DNA of 64,000 bases, taken from the NCBI GenBank assembly GCA_002682825.1, contig NOKP01000012.1, positions 992,001 to 1,056,000 of the forward strand, written 5' to 3'. The stretch comes from Neonectria sp. B-13 (Eukaryota; Ascomycota; Sordariomycetes; Hypocreales; Nectriaceae). The notes under the pieces are model-generated. The model had not been told where the DNA came from, did not search any database, and saw only the letters and a list, made by a program, of their open reading frames with translations. Below are positions 23,401 through 34,028 of this stretch, one piece after another. Position 1 is the first letter of the stretch; each line of letters starts with the position of its first letter. The translations under genes and the position numbers were made by a program.

Positions 23401-24797
23401 AGCAAGCCTCTCGACAGGCGTATGTGTGATGATTGTGAAGATGAAGTAATTTACGACACTTGTGAGAAGGCCATCGAACACCTCCGTCTGAGACACGGTG
23501 CGGGATCCGCCCCGGAGGAGAGATTGAAGCAGTACCTCTCCCCCCTCTCGGTTGCTGTTGACTTGAGACAAAGGCAGAATATTTCCGAAGCTTTGCATAC
23601 GTGCCGGGATATCATGACCCGCATTACAAAGCAGTTGCGTAACATCCAGGAAGGAGTAGTATTCGAGGGCCAGTTCCGAAAACCGGCCAAGGGTATCCCA
23701 AACGCCCTACTCAACTCGTTCGAGCTCATCGTCACTTTTGTGTGCGCAGTACCTCTTCTCCTCCACGAGATCCACTGCTTCTACAAATACACCGTTCTCG
23801 AGAACAAGGTCGATAGCCTGGTCCTGGAAAGCAGTATTCAGAAAAAGTACCAGCTCCTAAGAGACGCTGGTTCTGAGACTGAGACGCTCATCAAAGACGC
23901 GGAGAGGAGCCTGGTCTCGTCCCTGCGTTCGAGGAAGAAGGAAGACGTGGTCAAGTTCTTCACTTCGGTGGGATCGCACACGGTGGCAACGCAGATGGTG
24001 TGTAATTTGCTGCGGAACCCCATCTACAATAACGCGAGCGCCGCCGAGTTGTACCAAGCCTATGGTGCCAGCTATGTTTGTGACGGTCCATTTACCTGTC
24101 TCTGTTGCTTATATCACCTACTAATCCAATGGTCGTCTTACAGGGATCCCAAGTTATCCGACACCCGAGCAGGCGCCTAATCCCAGCCATTGGCGCCATG
24201 ATCGTTGAGCTTGAGCGTCTGAAGACTGTCGCAGAATGGCAGCAAACGGTTGTATCTTCACTTCGAACAGTACTCTCGCCTGAAACGTATTTGGAGCCGG
24301 CCAAGAGCACACGCGAAAATACATTTGACATTGAGGACTACGTTCTCGACAAGACAGACGAGGGGCTGCAAGACCAGGTTGATATGATCTCCTCCAGCAT
24401 GGACCAGTGCGACAACCTCATCGCAAGAATCAAAGAAGACACCGAAAACCAGAGCGATGACCACAACCGCGCAATCTTTGTCTTCACCGTCGTGACGGTC
24501 GTCTTCCTGCCAATGAGCTTCGTCGCAACGTACCTCAGCATGAACGGAGGGCCTTCGGAGTCACACTGGGGCAAGACCCAGGCGCTGTTCTGGGAGATTG
24601 CTGCACCGTTGGCGCTGGGGCTCGGTATTTTCTGTCTGGGCGTGGCATGGGCTGGATCGGAGCTTCAGGCTTTGAGAGGCTGGATGGGTGAGTGGAAGGG
24701 GAGGGTGATAGACATGGTTACTCATCGAGGTGGAAAGACGGTTCAAGTGGACCGTCAGGAGACTGAAGGGTCTAATAGTGGGATTATGGGTGTGTGA
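20422..24797 (+). CDS. Ubiquitin-like-domain protein with C-terminal CorA-like membrane module
   Basis: Large multi-exon gene, roughly 1,265 residues. Exons by splice signals: 20422-20520, 20576-21429, 21482-21521, 21573-about 21975, about 22045-22163, 22230-22631, 22795-23249, 23314-24075 and 24144-24797. The N-terminus (VHFKDAVGRKFNFPFHL, then LIKEAFLHVEGLGPHVNDGH, WAISMKMWPM) is the fungal ubiquitin-like domain often found in proteins linked to STAND modules. A Pro-rich segment follows (PPFPPPPPRPGTRPP), then acidic/Ser-rich sequence, then an uncharacterised middle domain (VRWL, LSKSHNSWYMKPGTVI). The C-terminus has coiled helices (LIKDAERSLVSSLRSRKK, IVELERLKTVAEWQQ) and two membrane helices with YLSMNG in the loop, reminiscent of the GMN loop of CorA Mg2+ channels. 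The join near 21975-22045 is not resolved: the expected acceptor AG is absent. Function unknown; a membrane-tethered signalling protein is more likely than an ion channel, because GMN is not intact. Confidence 0.75.
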
Positions 24798-24819
24798 TTA
24801 GGATTAGTTAGTATTACGT

Positions 24820-24876
24820 GAAACCCGGGACCGTCATAAGATGTGATGTCGACTCTGGTGGAAAGATTATGGCATC
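24820..24876 (+). repeat. Copy of an internal exon segment of the upstream gene
   Basis: About 57 bases just after the stop of the upstream gene repeat bases 21691-21747 of that gene's own fourth exon (gaaacc-gggaccgtcat..., through tggaaag--atggcatctg) in the same orientation. Visible differences are T to C near the start and CC to TT near the end. It does not encode an extended frame here. Confidence 0.85.
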
Positions 24877-25534
24877 TGTACCCAAGTGCCACGTACTGAA
24901 GCTTGCCATCTAGTTGCTGCAACTGGACCTATGTTGGATGACCCCCGTCGGCTCAGCTGTTCTGTGGCGCCCCATATCGGATGCTTCAACTCTGGGATGC
25001 AATATTTCTATGAACCCTTTTTACAGTCATGTAGGACCAGATGCTAGCTCTCCTGGCCCTTCTTGACTGTACCAGGGATTTGCAAGAGGCTGAAGTATGG
25101 TTCTTCTACAATCAGTAGCTTTAAACCCCATCAAAGTCACAATTTGGGAACTGTCAACAATTTCCCTGTCAATCCGGGTCATCTGCTTCAGGGACTATCC
25201 TCCTTCAATGCACCTCCGACCAACTACATAGTAGTCTGATGAGGTGCCAGCCTTTTCTTATCTCTCTTCTCACCTGCTTTGCATTGTAATTTCAACCCCC
25301 AAAACGGAGAGCCCCGCGATTGACGTGGCGTGGCTGCATATCACTTAGGGAGCCTACTGGCCTCGGGCTGCGCCGAGCTACAGGGGGTTGCTTTCAGCTG
25401 CTGAGGTCCCCCGTCTCCGCACGAGAAGTCCAGCGACAAGACCAATGGAAGGCGTCCTCTTTCTGGCTTGAGAAATGTAAATACAAGGTCATACGGCCGC
25501 AGGGGCTGGCGGCTGCTTCCCAATAATCTGCCTT
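24877..25534. other. Intergenic, no gene recognised
   Basis: Nothing recognised between the exon copy and the NLR N-terminal relic. Short frames around 25320-25520 have no family I can name. Confidence 0.4.
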
Positions 25535-25537
25535 GGC

Positions 25538-25814
25538 TCCTCTCCCAACACCTTCGCCCACACCGTCTCGACCGACGTCTCAGCCAACGCCTTCCCCACC
25601 TACCTCATCTGATCCCGACACTTCGCCGCTGCCGAGTCTACAAGTGTGACTTGAGAACGAGGCCTACAATGAGCTCCAAGAGAGCGAGCCCAAACTAGTA
25701 GAAGCATACGAGAAAATCCCATTTGCTGAACGTCATCCAAACGACCCGTCAACACCAATCAAACCTTGGGACAGCACACCACTGCGGTCAACATTTCAGT
25801 CTGCGAGGATGTGA
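25538..25814 (+). pseudogene. NLR N-terminal (NACHT_N-type) relic
   Basis: One frame reads a Pro/Ser/Thr-rich linker (PTPSPTPSRPTSQPTPSPP) and then LENEAYNELQESEPKLVEAY and EKIPFAERHPNDP, ending at a TGA at 25812. The segment resembles the start of the helical domain that precedes NACHT in many fungal NLRs (pattern RLWxxAYDxLKxxEPELVxAYEKIL). An in-frame TGA at 25647-25649 sits where the family carries Arg, which fits a CGA to TGA transition. The rest of the domain, the NACHT and any repeats are absent. The intact NLR at 26464 has a different N-terminus, so this is a separate dead gene. Confidence 0.5.
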
Positions 25815-26463
25815 AGGCGACTACGGCAAAAGAAAGCACCAAGGTGATGAGCATCGCTGAAATGCAATGAATGGTTGATGGCCCGTTCATCATGCAGTCA
25901 GCGCGATTCCTAAACGTGTGGCTTGCATGCTCACCGGTCCTGGTGAGTAATTTGCTTGCCTGCCTGTGACCAACAGCGACTAAAAGTGACATGTTCCAGC
26001 TGTCAAATGAACCATTTCCATCCGCATACGGTTTCCTCCCGGCTCTCAAGTGTTTACGACGGCTTTTTCTGACGATTATCCATGCTTGACATTCCGTCAC
26101 CAAGGCACAAGCACTCCAACGAGACCAAGATTAGTACGTGATAACACAGAGCGCCAAGACCACATCTTTTCTTTTGCTAGGCTGCAAAGGCGTGGATCCA
26201 ATTCAGCTGGCCGCCACGTCGCACTTATCTCTTTCCTCACGACTCCGCATTTGCGCCTTTCGCTCAGTCAGCCCATCTTTCAACACGGAGAGATTTTGTT
26301 TACGCTCATTTCCTACATTTCCTTGTACCGCTCCTATCCAAGGGTCCAAAGCCATATTTGCATTTATCGAGTTCGCAGAAAGCTACTGTCGGCTCTGTGA
26401 AGCACCGCGAGGTCCCGAACTCGGCTTGTACATATCCCTCACGGTTTTTGATCCTTTGGCCCA

Positions 26464-29400
26464 ATGACTGAGTTGGATCCCAACCTTTATACTGTCGCAT
26501 GGATCGCCCCGCTGGAGATCGAGGCACAGGCTGCCCTACACTTGTTGGATCATCAGCACCGGGGCAAGTTCCCGATGGCCCGCGGCGATGACTATGTCTT
26601 CCAAGCTGGCGAGGTATGCGGACACAATATTATCATTGCAACCTTACCGGCCGGTCAAGAATATGGCACCGGGTCAGCCGCTGCCCTCGCCGGCCAGGTG
26701 AAGAAGTTTTTCCCGAATCTCTGGTTCGGCTTGCTTGTTGGCGTTGCGGCTGGACTCCCCAACCTCTCGCGAAATCCACCACTAGATATCCGTCTTGGCG
26801 ATGTTCTCGTGGGTGTCTCCGTCGGCGAGAGTGCAGGGCTTGTAGCCTATGACCTAGGCAAGGAGACAGGCCAAGATGGTTTTCAGCTCTTGCATTTCGG
26901 TCACGCAATGGCCACTACGGAAACGGTTGTCCGATCAGCCATCGGCAGCATCAAACTCAAGGCGCCAAATGACGCAGAAACGTTTTTACCGTATTACAGG
27001 TATATCAGAGATAAAGAACACTCCAACGGCACATTCGTTGACCCTGGGCAAGAGAAAGATGCGCTCTACCAAGTTGACGACGGCGGGATAGAGCGTCTGA
27101 CAGAACGAGCACGAAGGCTGGATTCCAAGAGGACTCGAGTGTGGTACGGGCCCATAGGCTCGGGAGACAAGCTGATGAAGAATGCCCAGAAACGGAATGA
27201 GCTAAGAGACAAGTACAATATCATTGGCCTTGAGATGGAGGCGGCTGGGACTATGAACCGCATTCCCGTGGGTGTCATTCGAGGAGTCTGCGACTACGGG
27301 GACGAACACAAGAACAAGGAATGGCAACCGTATGCTGCTGCAATGGCTGCCGCCTACGCCAAGGCCGTCTTGGCCGAGATTTCACCCAAGAGCGTCGCAA
27401 GAAGAGAAGAACAGACCATACTAAATGGTTAGTATGCATCACAATTGCTTCACTTGCACAAAGGGTCTTAAGCTGACTTATTACGTCGATAGGCATGGAG
27501 CACAGATTCAAGCGTGGACTCGACGAACATCCTCTCTGTGTCACAGATGATAGACGCCAGAGGCCCCGTTATGAAGATCACGACAACCAAAGTTTGCAAA
27601 CCTTCCCTGATGAAATACAAGCCGGTAAGAAGAAATAGTTTATAGATTCTGCAACAATATAGTTGAGCTAAGTTACTATGAAGTACCAAGATCACTGGAT
27701 GAAGAACAGACGCGAGTGCTACTGGAGTCATTGCGATTTGAACAAATTGATGCTCGCCACGAGAACATCAAGAAAGCACATGCCAAGACATGTAAATGGC
27801 TGCTGAGAAAACTCGAGTATCTCGAATGGCTTGACCCCAGCAAGCTCGGCGACCACCACGGCTTCTTGTGGATCAAAGGGAAGCCTGGAGCCGGGAAATC
27901 GACGTTGATGAAGTTCGCTCTCAACAATGCCCGAACAAAGATGAAGCGCAGTACCATCATCGCTTTCTTTTTCAACGCACGAGGAGACGACCTAGAGAAG
28001 TCTACCATCGGGATGTATCGGTCGCTGTTGCTACAGCTTCTCGAACGACTTCCAGAACTTCAGGGTGTTTTCGATTCTCTTGGATTAGTGTCATGGAATG
28101 GTGCCCCCCAGCATTGGAGCGTCGAGTCACTGAAATCACTCTTTGAACAAGCTGTGCAGAGACTTGGAGAGTCCTCACTGGTGTGTTTCATTGATGCTTT
28201 AGATGAGTGCGACGAGCATCAGGTCCGGGACATGATATCGTTTTTCGAACATCTGGGTCAAGTGACCACGCCAGCCGACATTGCATTCCGAGTCTGCTTT
28301 TCAAGCAGGCACTACCCACACATTACGATTTCGAATGGACTCAACCTGGTTCTCGAAGGACAAGAGGGGCATGACCAGGATATAGTCAGCTACCTGGACA
28401 GCGAGCTGAAGATCGGGCACAGTAAGCTCTCCGAGCAGATCCGTGTCGATCTGAAAGAAAAGGCATCTGGGGTCTTTATGTGGATTTTCCTGGTGGTAGG
28501 GATTCTGCAACGGGAGTACGACGACGGCTGCACGCATACGCTTCGAAAAAAACTCCAAGAGATCCCTGGAGACCTGCACGAGCTATTCCGCAATATCTTG
28601 AAACGCGATCAACGCAGAAAGGATGAACTACTTCTGTGTATTCAGTGGGTGCTCTTCGCAAGGCAGTCATTGAAGCCGGAGCAGTTGTACTTTGCCGTCC
28701 TCTCCGGAGTCAACCCCGAAATTGTGTCCGATTTAAATCCTAATGAAATCGAAGAAGACAACATCAAGAAATATATCCTCAGCACCTCCAAAGGGCTTGC
28801 CGAAGTCACAAGGTCCAAAAAAAGCCAGACGGTTCAATTCATTCACGAGTCAGTCAGAGACTTTCTTCTCAAGGAAAAAGGACTTGAAGAAATTTGGCCT
28901 GACCTCGGGGTGAACTTCCGAGGAGAAAGCCACGAGCGGCTGAAGCGGTGTTGTGTCGGCTACATGGGTATCGGCATCGCTGGTCTGAACATTGGCACAC
29001 TCCCGAATGCATCGTCCAAGAAAGCCGCAGAAGCCCGAGAATCTGCAGATAAAGCGTTTCCGTTCCTAGAGTATGTTATACGGAATATCCTGTATCATGC
29101 AGACGCGGCAGAAAAGGGCGGCGTCAGCCAGACGAGTTTTCTACAGACCTTTCAGCTTGCCGACTGGATCAAGCACGACAATCTATTTGAGAGACATGAA
29201 GTGCGTCGACACACCCCTGAAGCAAGTCTTTTATATATATTGGCGGAGCATAACCTGGCGAGCCTTATTGGAAGCCACTCGAGCAACCTATCCTGCTTCC
29301 AAGTAGAAGGTGAGCGTTACGGTATGCCAATTCTTGCCGCGCTGGCTACTGGGAGTCGCGAAGCGATCTGGACACTTTTGAAAGCCCAGGCGGAAACCGA

Positions 29401-30413
29401 GCCTCTAACATCTCTACTTTACGACCTGCGTGAGAAATGTTACCAGGATGGAAATAAACGATTTGGTATTGGACGCGACCTCAAGTTTTCACGAGAACGA
29501 AGTCTCCTCTCATATGTAGCAGAGAGTGGCACCGAGAATATCCTTACTTTTTTACTCGCTACAGACGAACATAACGCCGACATCGAGTTAAAGGACAAGG
29601 CAGAACGGACGCCGCTGTCATATGCCGCTATGCGGGGACATAAGGCTGTTGTTCAGCTGCTCCTTGATAAGGGTGCAGCTATTGAGGCAGCCGATAAGGA
29701 CAGCCGGACGCCACTGTTATATGCCGCTCTGCGTGGACATGAGGCTGTTGTTCAGCTGCTCCTTGACCAGGGTGCAGCTATTGAGACAGCCGATAAGGAC
29801 AGCCGGACGCCACTGTCATATGCCGCTATGTGTGGACATGAGACTGTCGTTCGGCTACTCCTTGACAAGGGCGCAGCTATTGAGGCGTTTGATATACACG
29901 GCCGGACGCCGCTGTTACATGCCGCAAGCCATCATGGGTTTGAATTTNNNNNNNNNNNNNNNNNNNNNNNNNNNNNNNNNNNNNNNNNNNNNNNNNNNNN
30001 NNNNNNNNNNNNNNNNNNNNNNNNNNNNNNNNNNNNNNNNNNNNNNNGAGGCGGCTGACAAAGACGGCCGGACGCCGCTATCTCATGCCGTGAGCCAGTA
30101 TGGTTACTCCTCTGAAGCTATTATACAGTTGCTCCTCGACCGGGGCGCAGCCACTGAGGCGGCTGACAAAGACGGCCGGACGCCGCTATCTCATGCCGTG
30201 AGCCGGTATGGTTACTCCTCTGAAGCTATTGTACTGTTGCTCCTCGATCAGGGCGCAGTTGTTGAGGCGGCTGACAAAGACGGCCGGACGCCGCTATCGC
30301 ATGCCAGGTCTGAAGCTATTATACAGTTGCTCCTCGACCGGGGCGCCGCCATTGAGGCGGTTGACAAAGACGGCCAGGACGTCGCTATCGCATGCCATGG
30401 ACAGTTACTATGA
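26464..30413 (+). CDS. NLR-type protein: nucleoside phosphorylase-like, NACHT and ankyrin repeats
   Basis: STAND ATPase receptor. Exons 26464-27427, 27493-27624 and 27684-30413; both introns are phase 1. Residues 1 to about 320 form a PNP/UDP phosphorylase-like domain (LYTVAWIAPLEIEAQAAL, GLLVGVAAGLPN, IIGLEMEAAGTMNRIPVGVI), used in fungal NLRs as the N-terminal effector or sensor. NACHT begins near residue 430 with Walker A GKPGAGKST; Walker B is CFIDALDECDE near 535. A helical region leads to ankyrin repeats from about residue 1000. Repeats are nearly identical at the DNA level: 33-residue units before a 100-N gap (EAADKDSRTPLLYAALRGHE) and 37-residue units with an added QYGYSS-type loop after it. 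In the last repeat an extra base near 30375 shifts the frame and ends it at 30413; the other frame runs on to a stop at 30465. Fungal NLRs of this layout control heterokaryon incompatibility and other non-self responses. The true repeat number is unknown. Confidence 0.9.
29948..30047. other. Assembly gap of 100 N inside the ankyrin repeats
   Basis: Exactly 100 N, a usual placeholder for a gap of unknown size. It sits between ankyrin repeats of different unit length, so repeats are likely collapsed or missing here. Confidence 0.98.
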
Positions 30414-30465
30414 GTCCAACGCCGTCGTGCAGCTGCTCCGATTGCGTGGTGCTAAATCTTTGTAA
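30414..30465 (+). pseudogene. Frameshifted end of the last ankyrin repeat
   Basis: After the extra base near 30375, the expected reading (LSHAMDSYYESNAVVQLL, RLRGAKSL) continues in the next frame to TAA at 30463-30465. This is the likely original C-terminus of the NLR. The lesion could be real or an assembly error, since it is within a highly repeated stretch next to a gap. Confidence 0.7.
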
Positions 30466-31034
30466 ACAACACTACTTTGACCTTCACCCCATCTGCTATC
30501 TGCTCCTGCGCTCTGATTATATAACTGTCATCTTAGTAAATAGAACCTGCTGGAAACAGCTTCCATAATTTCACATATTATAGAAGTTTTTAATGACACT
30601 AAAGCTTGAGCTCCATTCGTATGTTGCCGTGGGTTTATTTGAAATCCCTTCCGGTGCCTGGTTAGAGTAGAGGCCTCGTGTAGCACTCAATTGGGGACTG
30701 AACTATATCTCTGAGTAGTACGCCTAAAAAGGAATCTCTTGGATGGCTTGGATATGAGATATAATAAACCGTTCAGTATCGTACACCATCGTGTGCAACG
30801 CTAGAGAGGCAGCTTGGTCTAAGGCAGAGGTTGTGCGGTCTGGTCTGAGTTTAGAAAGGAGAGCATGGACTCTGGAACATCCGCCAATAGACTGAGCCTC
30901 TCGAGATTGATTTGGCCATTGGCGTGGGACGTTGTTCCCCTTTGACTTTTAACACTCACATGTAGAAGCTGTCCTAACGCCACCATCATGTTAAAGGCCT
31001 GTGGCAACTAGAGCATCTAGGTTAGGGTTTCTAG
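30466..31034. other. Intergenic, between convergent NLR genes
   Basis: No gene recognised. A minus-strand frame at 30819-31007 may be the last remnant of the decayed NLR to its right, but it has no recognisable domain. Confidence 0.4.
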
Positions 31035-32490
31035 TTAAAGGAGAACGCGTTGGTGAAAAAAAGCAACAACTTCGTCATTCTCTAAGATGCAAACTTGGCT
31101 TTGTCGTAAGTGATGCATCCAATAGCAGCAAACATATTGGACAGGTCTCGGAATCTTATTGTCCACTTCGCCTTTCTTGCTCGTGTTCCCAACTGCTCGA
31201 AGTCGGACACGTTCTGCCATAACTTGATTTCCATGACCTCGAAACAGCGATTGGGTAAGTATTCATGAGCACTTATTGTACCAACTGAAAGTCTTTTCTA
31301 CGAACTTCCCTCTGGGTTTAGAAGAAAATCGCGAAAGGACAAATGGAAGAGACAAATAGCCCTCCTGGCTTACCAAACCAAGGGAACACCCAAAACCGAA
31401 TGGAGGCTATCAACTATGAGTCAAATTTCTCCTTTTGGCTTTCCTAGCATCGTAGCCAGACCAGGAATAAACATTCTGCCAGAGAGCGTGATGATAGATC
31501 CAACAGAGCAACTGAAGATCTGGCTCAGGTCCAGGTCTTCAGACTCCTCAGTGCTGGATTCCATACCCAACGACTGTTCCAAGACCGTGGAGTAGACATG
31601 ATCCAATGCTATGCTATCTCCGCAGTGGCATCTGGTCCTCCATTTTTCACTACAGACCAAAGTCTTCTCTCGGCTGGAACCCCCCCTTCGCGAACGAATC
31701 GACAAACTGTAGCGGCGTAAATGAATAATCCTTGAAACCGGTTGACGAATGTCTGGATAACATCCTTGAACGAGGCGTCCTTATCTCGGTTGAATTTCAA
31801 TAGTTGATGATGATAATATTCTACAATATCCTGATCAACAATGGATTGCTCGATACCATGGAGAAAAAAGTCACGGTGGTCTTGGTCTGAAATGGCCCCA
31901 AACCCGAGTATCAAAGGTTGATCTGGTCGGCTTGTGATAAAGCCACGGACGGACATACACATTGCTGAGTTGTGACCTTTGACAGGAGTTTTATTAGCAA
32001 GAATATGTCGTCTTCGTTGTCGCACTCATCGAGAGTGTCTACCACGATAACGACTGGGGATTTGTAGTCGTCACTCGTCAGCTTCGAAAGTGGCTGCATC
32101 ACGAGCTTATCCCATTCATCGCTAAGTCCCAACGCATCGATGCGACTGCTGGACGATGCAGTCTCTGGAATGAGCTTCTTGAGTGTTTTTGAGATGTCCT
32201 CCAGCTGGCTGGAAACAGTTGCTGCAAAATCTCTCATAGAACCAAGGTCCCCGCCGCCCCGTTCGAATAAGAAGCCGCCCCCGAGACGATTGTTTTCATG
32301 GTATTCGCGGGTGATTGTCAAGGTGATGGTATATTCTCCAGTACCAATCATGCCTTTGAGCCAATACATGCGAGTTTCTCTACCTCCATCTGCCTAGGGC
32401 CTGATCTGCGTAAGAACGTCTCTTCGATTGCCCTCGAGGCATGATGGTGTGCTGTTTGTTCGAGAAGTTGAAGGCGACCTCTGCAAGATT
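31035..32490 (-). pseudogene. Decayed NACHT NLR (NACHT-WD40 type)
   Basis: Pieces in several frames follow the order of a NACHT NLR. From the right: a linker (STSRTNSTPSCLEGNRRDVL, then a stop), the P-loop region (MYWLKGMIGTGEYTITLTIT), a long conserved helix (REYHENNRLGGGFLFERGGG), Walker B (VVIVVDTLDECDNEDD), then after a frameshift near 31950 the arginine-finger side (FITSRPDQPLI, HGIEQSIVDQDIVEYY) and winged-helix part (GLFIYAATVCRFVREG), a second shift near 31640 (LDHVYSTVLEQSLGM), and finally VQYVCCYWMHHLRQS with NDEVVAFFHQRVLL. The WD40 part is gone. Walker A reads GTGEYT where GTGKST is expected, so ATP binding is lost. The winged-helix tail wording matches NACHT-WD40 proteins as I remember them. 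Confidence 0.85.
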
Positions 32491-32825
32491 AGATTAGTTA
32501 GTATAAACGCTCTTGGTACTTTGTCAGGCCTGCTTCTACTTGAGTCCTCAGTTCTTCCATTCAAGGTCCCTCCCTGTATCTGTTGACTGAGACAATCTTC
32601 TAGACTGCGTTGGGCAGAAAGACCAAGCAGTTCATTCTGTTGGGTGCAACATGTGGGCACACAGGGTTGGCTGGTGTAAAGATTGGTTTGACAGAGGTTG
32701 CAGCAAATATTATGTAGAGCCATGCACCTTTAACAGCAAAGGTGAGCCCTACAGATATAGACCATCCGATAGCTCGTTATCTTGTTTTTGCTTCAATGGC
32801 ATGTAATTTCTATCCCTAGTCTCTT

Positions 32826-34028
32826 CTATTCTGCCTTTCGTAGGGAAATACCATCTATAGTTGCAGCAGGGGGGTCGGACGTAAGATACCTAATAGAAAC
32901 TCGGGTATATCCAGCCACGTTCTCAGGAATGTCAAACAACAGGTTAAATTGAATCGCAATAACCTTCCCAACAACCGACCTGATCCCAGACCCGGCAAGT
33001 GCGACTGTCATGTTGGTGCCCTTGGCTGGGTTCACAATGTCCAAAACCGCGGAGTTGCCCCAACCTGCCGTTTGCTGGGGAAAGAGCAGAGCCGAAGAAA
33101 CAAGACCAAAGCGATACCGCCCTGCTTCTAGATAGACAGGCAAAACTTGACGCAACGAGCCAATGCCCTGACTTGAGCCGGTTACCAGGTACGACCAATT
33201 TCCCAAGGCAGGGACGGCATTCCACGTTGAAATTGTGCCTTTCCAGCTCTCAGGAACCAGCTCCCAGCCGTCGGCATTTCCAGTCTCGAAGTCGCCGTTC
33301 ACGATTCGGTTCGTTGAGGCTGGTGGACCAACGGTGACTGTAAAAACCCCACCAGTAGTCGCCGTGGAGACGGTTGTCCAGGTAGTTATCGTGGCTGAAG
33401 GAGTGATGTAAGAAGTGATAGTCTGTGGCGTATGATTAGTATTGCTTCAATGTTTACTTATGGCCTCTCAGCCTCAGGAGAAAGCTTACATGCGTCACTG
33501 TCTCAGTGCTCACAGTGTTTGTGACACTAACTGTAGAAGCCGGTACATCGATGCAGGAACAGGCCGATGTGATCCGGCTGGCAGGGTATGTGACGCCGTT
33601 CGTCATGCATTTTGGTGGGCTGGCGACATCTCGCTTAGCCACAGTTCCGACACCAAGTGTCAACGTGGTAGTTGACGTAGGAATTGTTTCTGTGAAAACC
33701 GTGGTGATGGAAGTAACAATGCTGGTTGTTGCATCCAGGGTGACTTGTTCGTCGATACTCGTGGTCCTGGGATGGTCAGTTCAGACACGAGTGTGCAGAA
33801 GGTATGTTTGTGTCCTGACGTGGTTGCAGTTGTCGTAGCGACTGTCACCGTGAAAGGCGAAAGGCCCGAGCAAAACTCGCTGACCTGCACAGTGTAACGC
33901 TGGTCAATGAAACATCGGAACAAATTGTCGCGATTGCATGTCCCACGTCCATACAGTTGACGAGGTGATGATGCGGCGGCCTCTCCGGCCAGCAAGAGAG
34001 CTCCAGCTAGCAAAGCGTTGCCAATCAT
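32826..34028 (-). CDS. Secreted Thr-rich protein with galactose-binding-like C-terminal domain
   Basis: Three exons: 34028-33820, 33766-33490 and 33422-32826 (phase 2, then phase 0; donors GTCAGG and GTAAGC), giving 360 residues. It starts with a signal peptide (MIGNALLAGALLLAGEAAAS). A short Cys-containing region (GTCNRDNLFRCFIDQRY) follows, then Thr/Ser-rich linkers with VTVTV-type runs around a second Cys pair (KCMTNGVTYPASRITSACSC). The C-terminal 160 residues start RIVNGDFETGNADGWEL, the usual opening of a carbohydrate-binding, galactose-binding-like beta sandwich, and end with TIDGISLRKAE. This layout is common in fungal secreted proteins of unknown function; carbohydrate or wall binding is inferred. 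The start at 34028 is chosen because the longer frame upstream would bury the signal peptide. Confidence 0.75.

Noticed and set aside
24338..24797. CorA-like end as a genuine Mg2+ channel
   Set aside because: The loop reads YLSMNG rather than an intact GMN with the family's acidic basic-ring context, and the front of the protein is unlike CorA.
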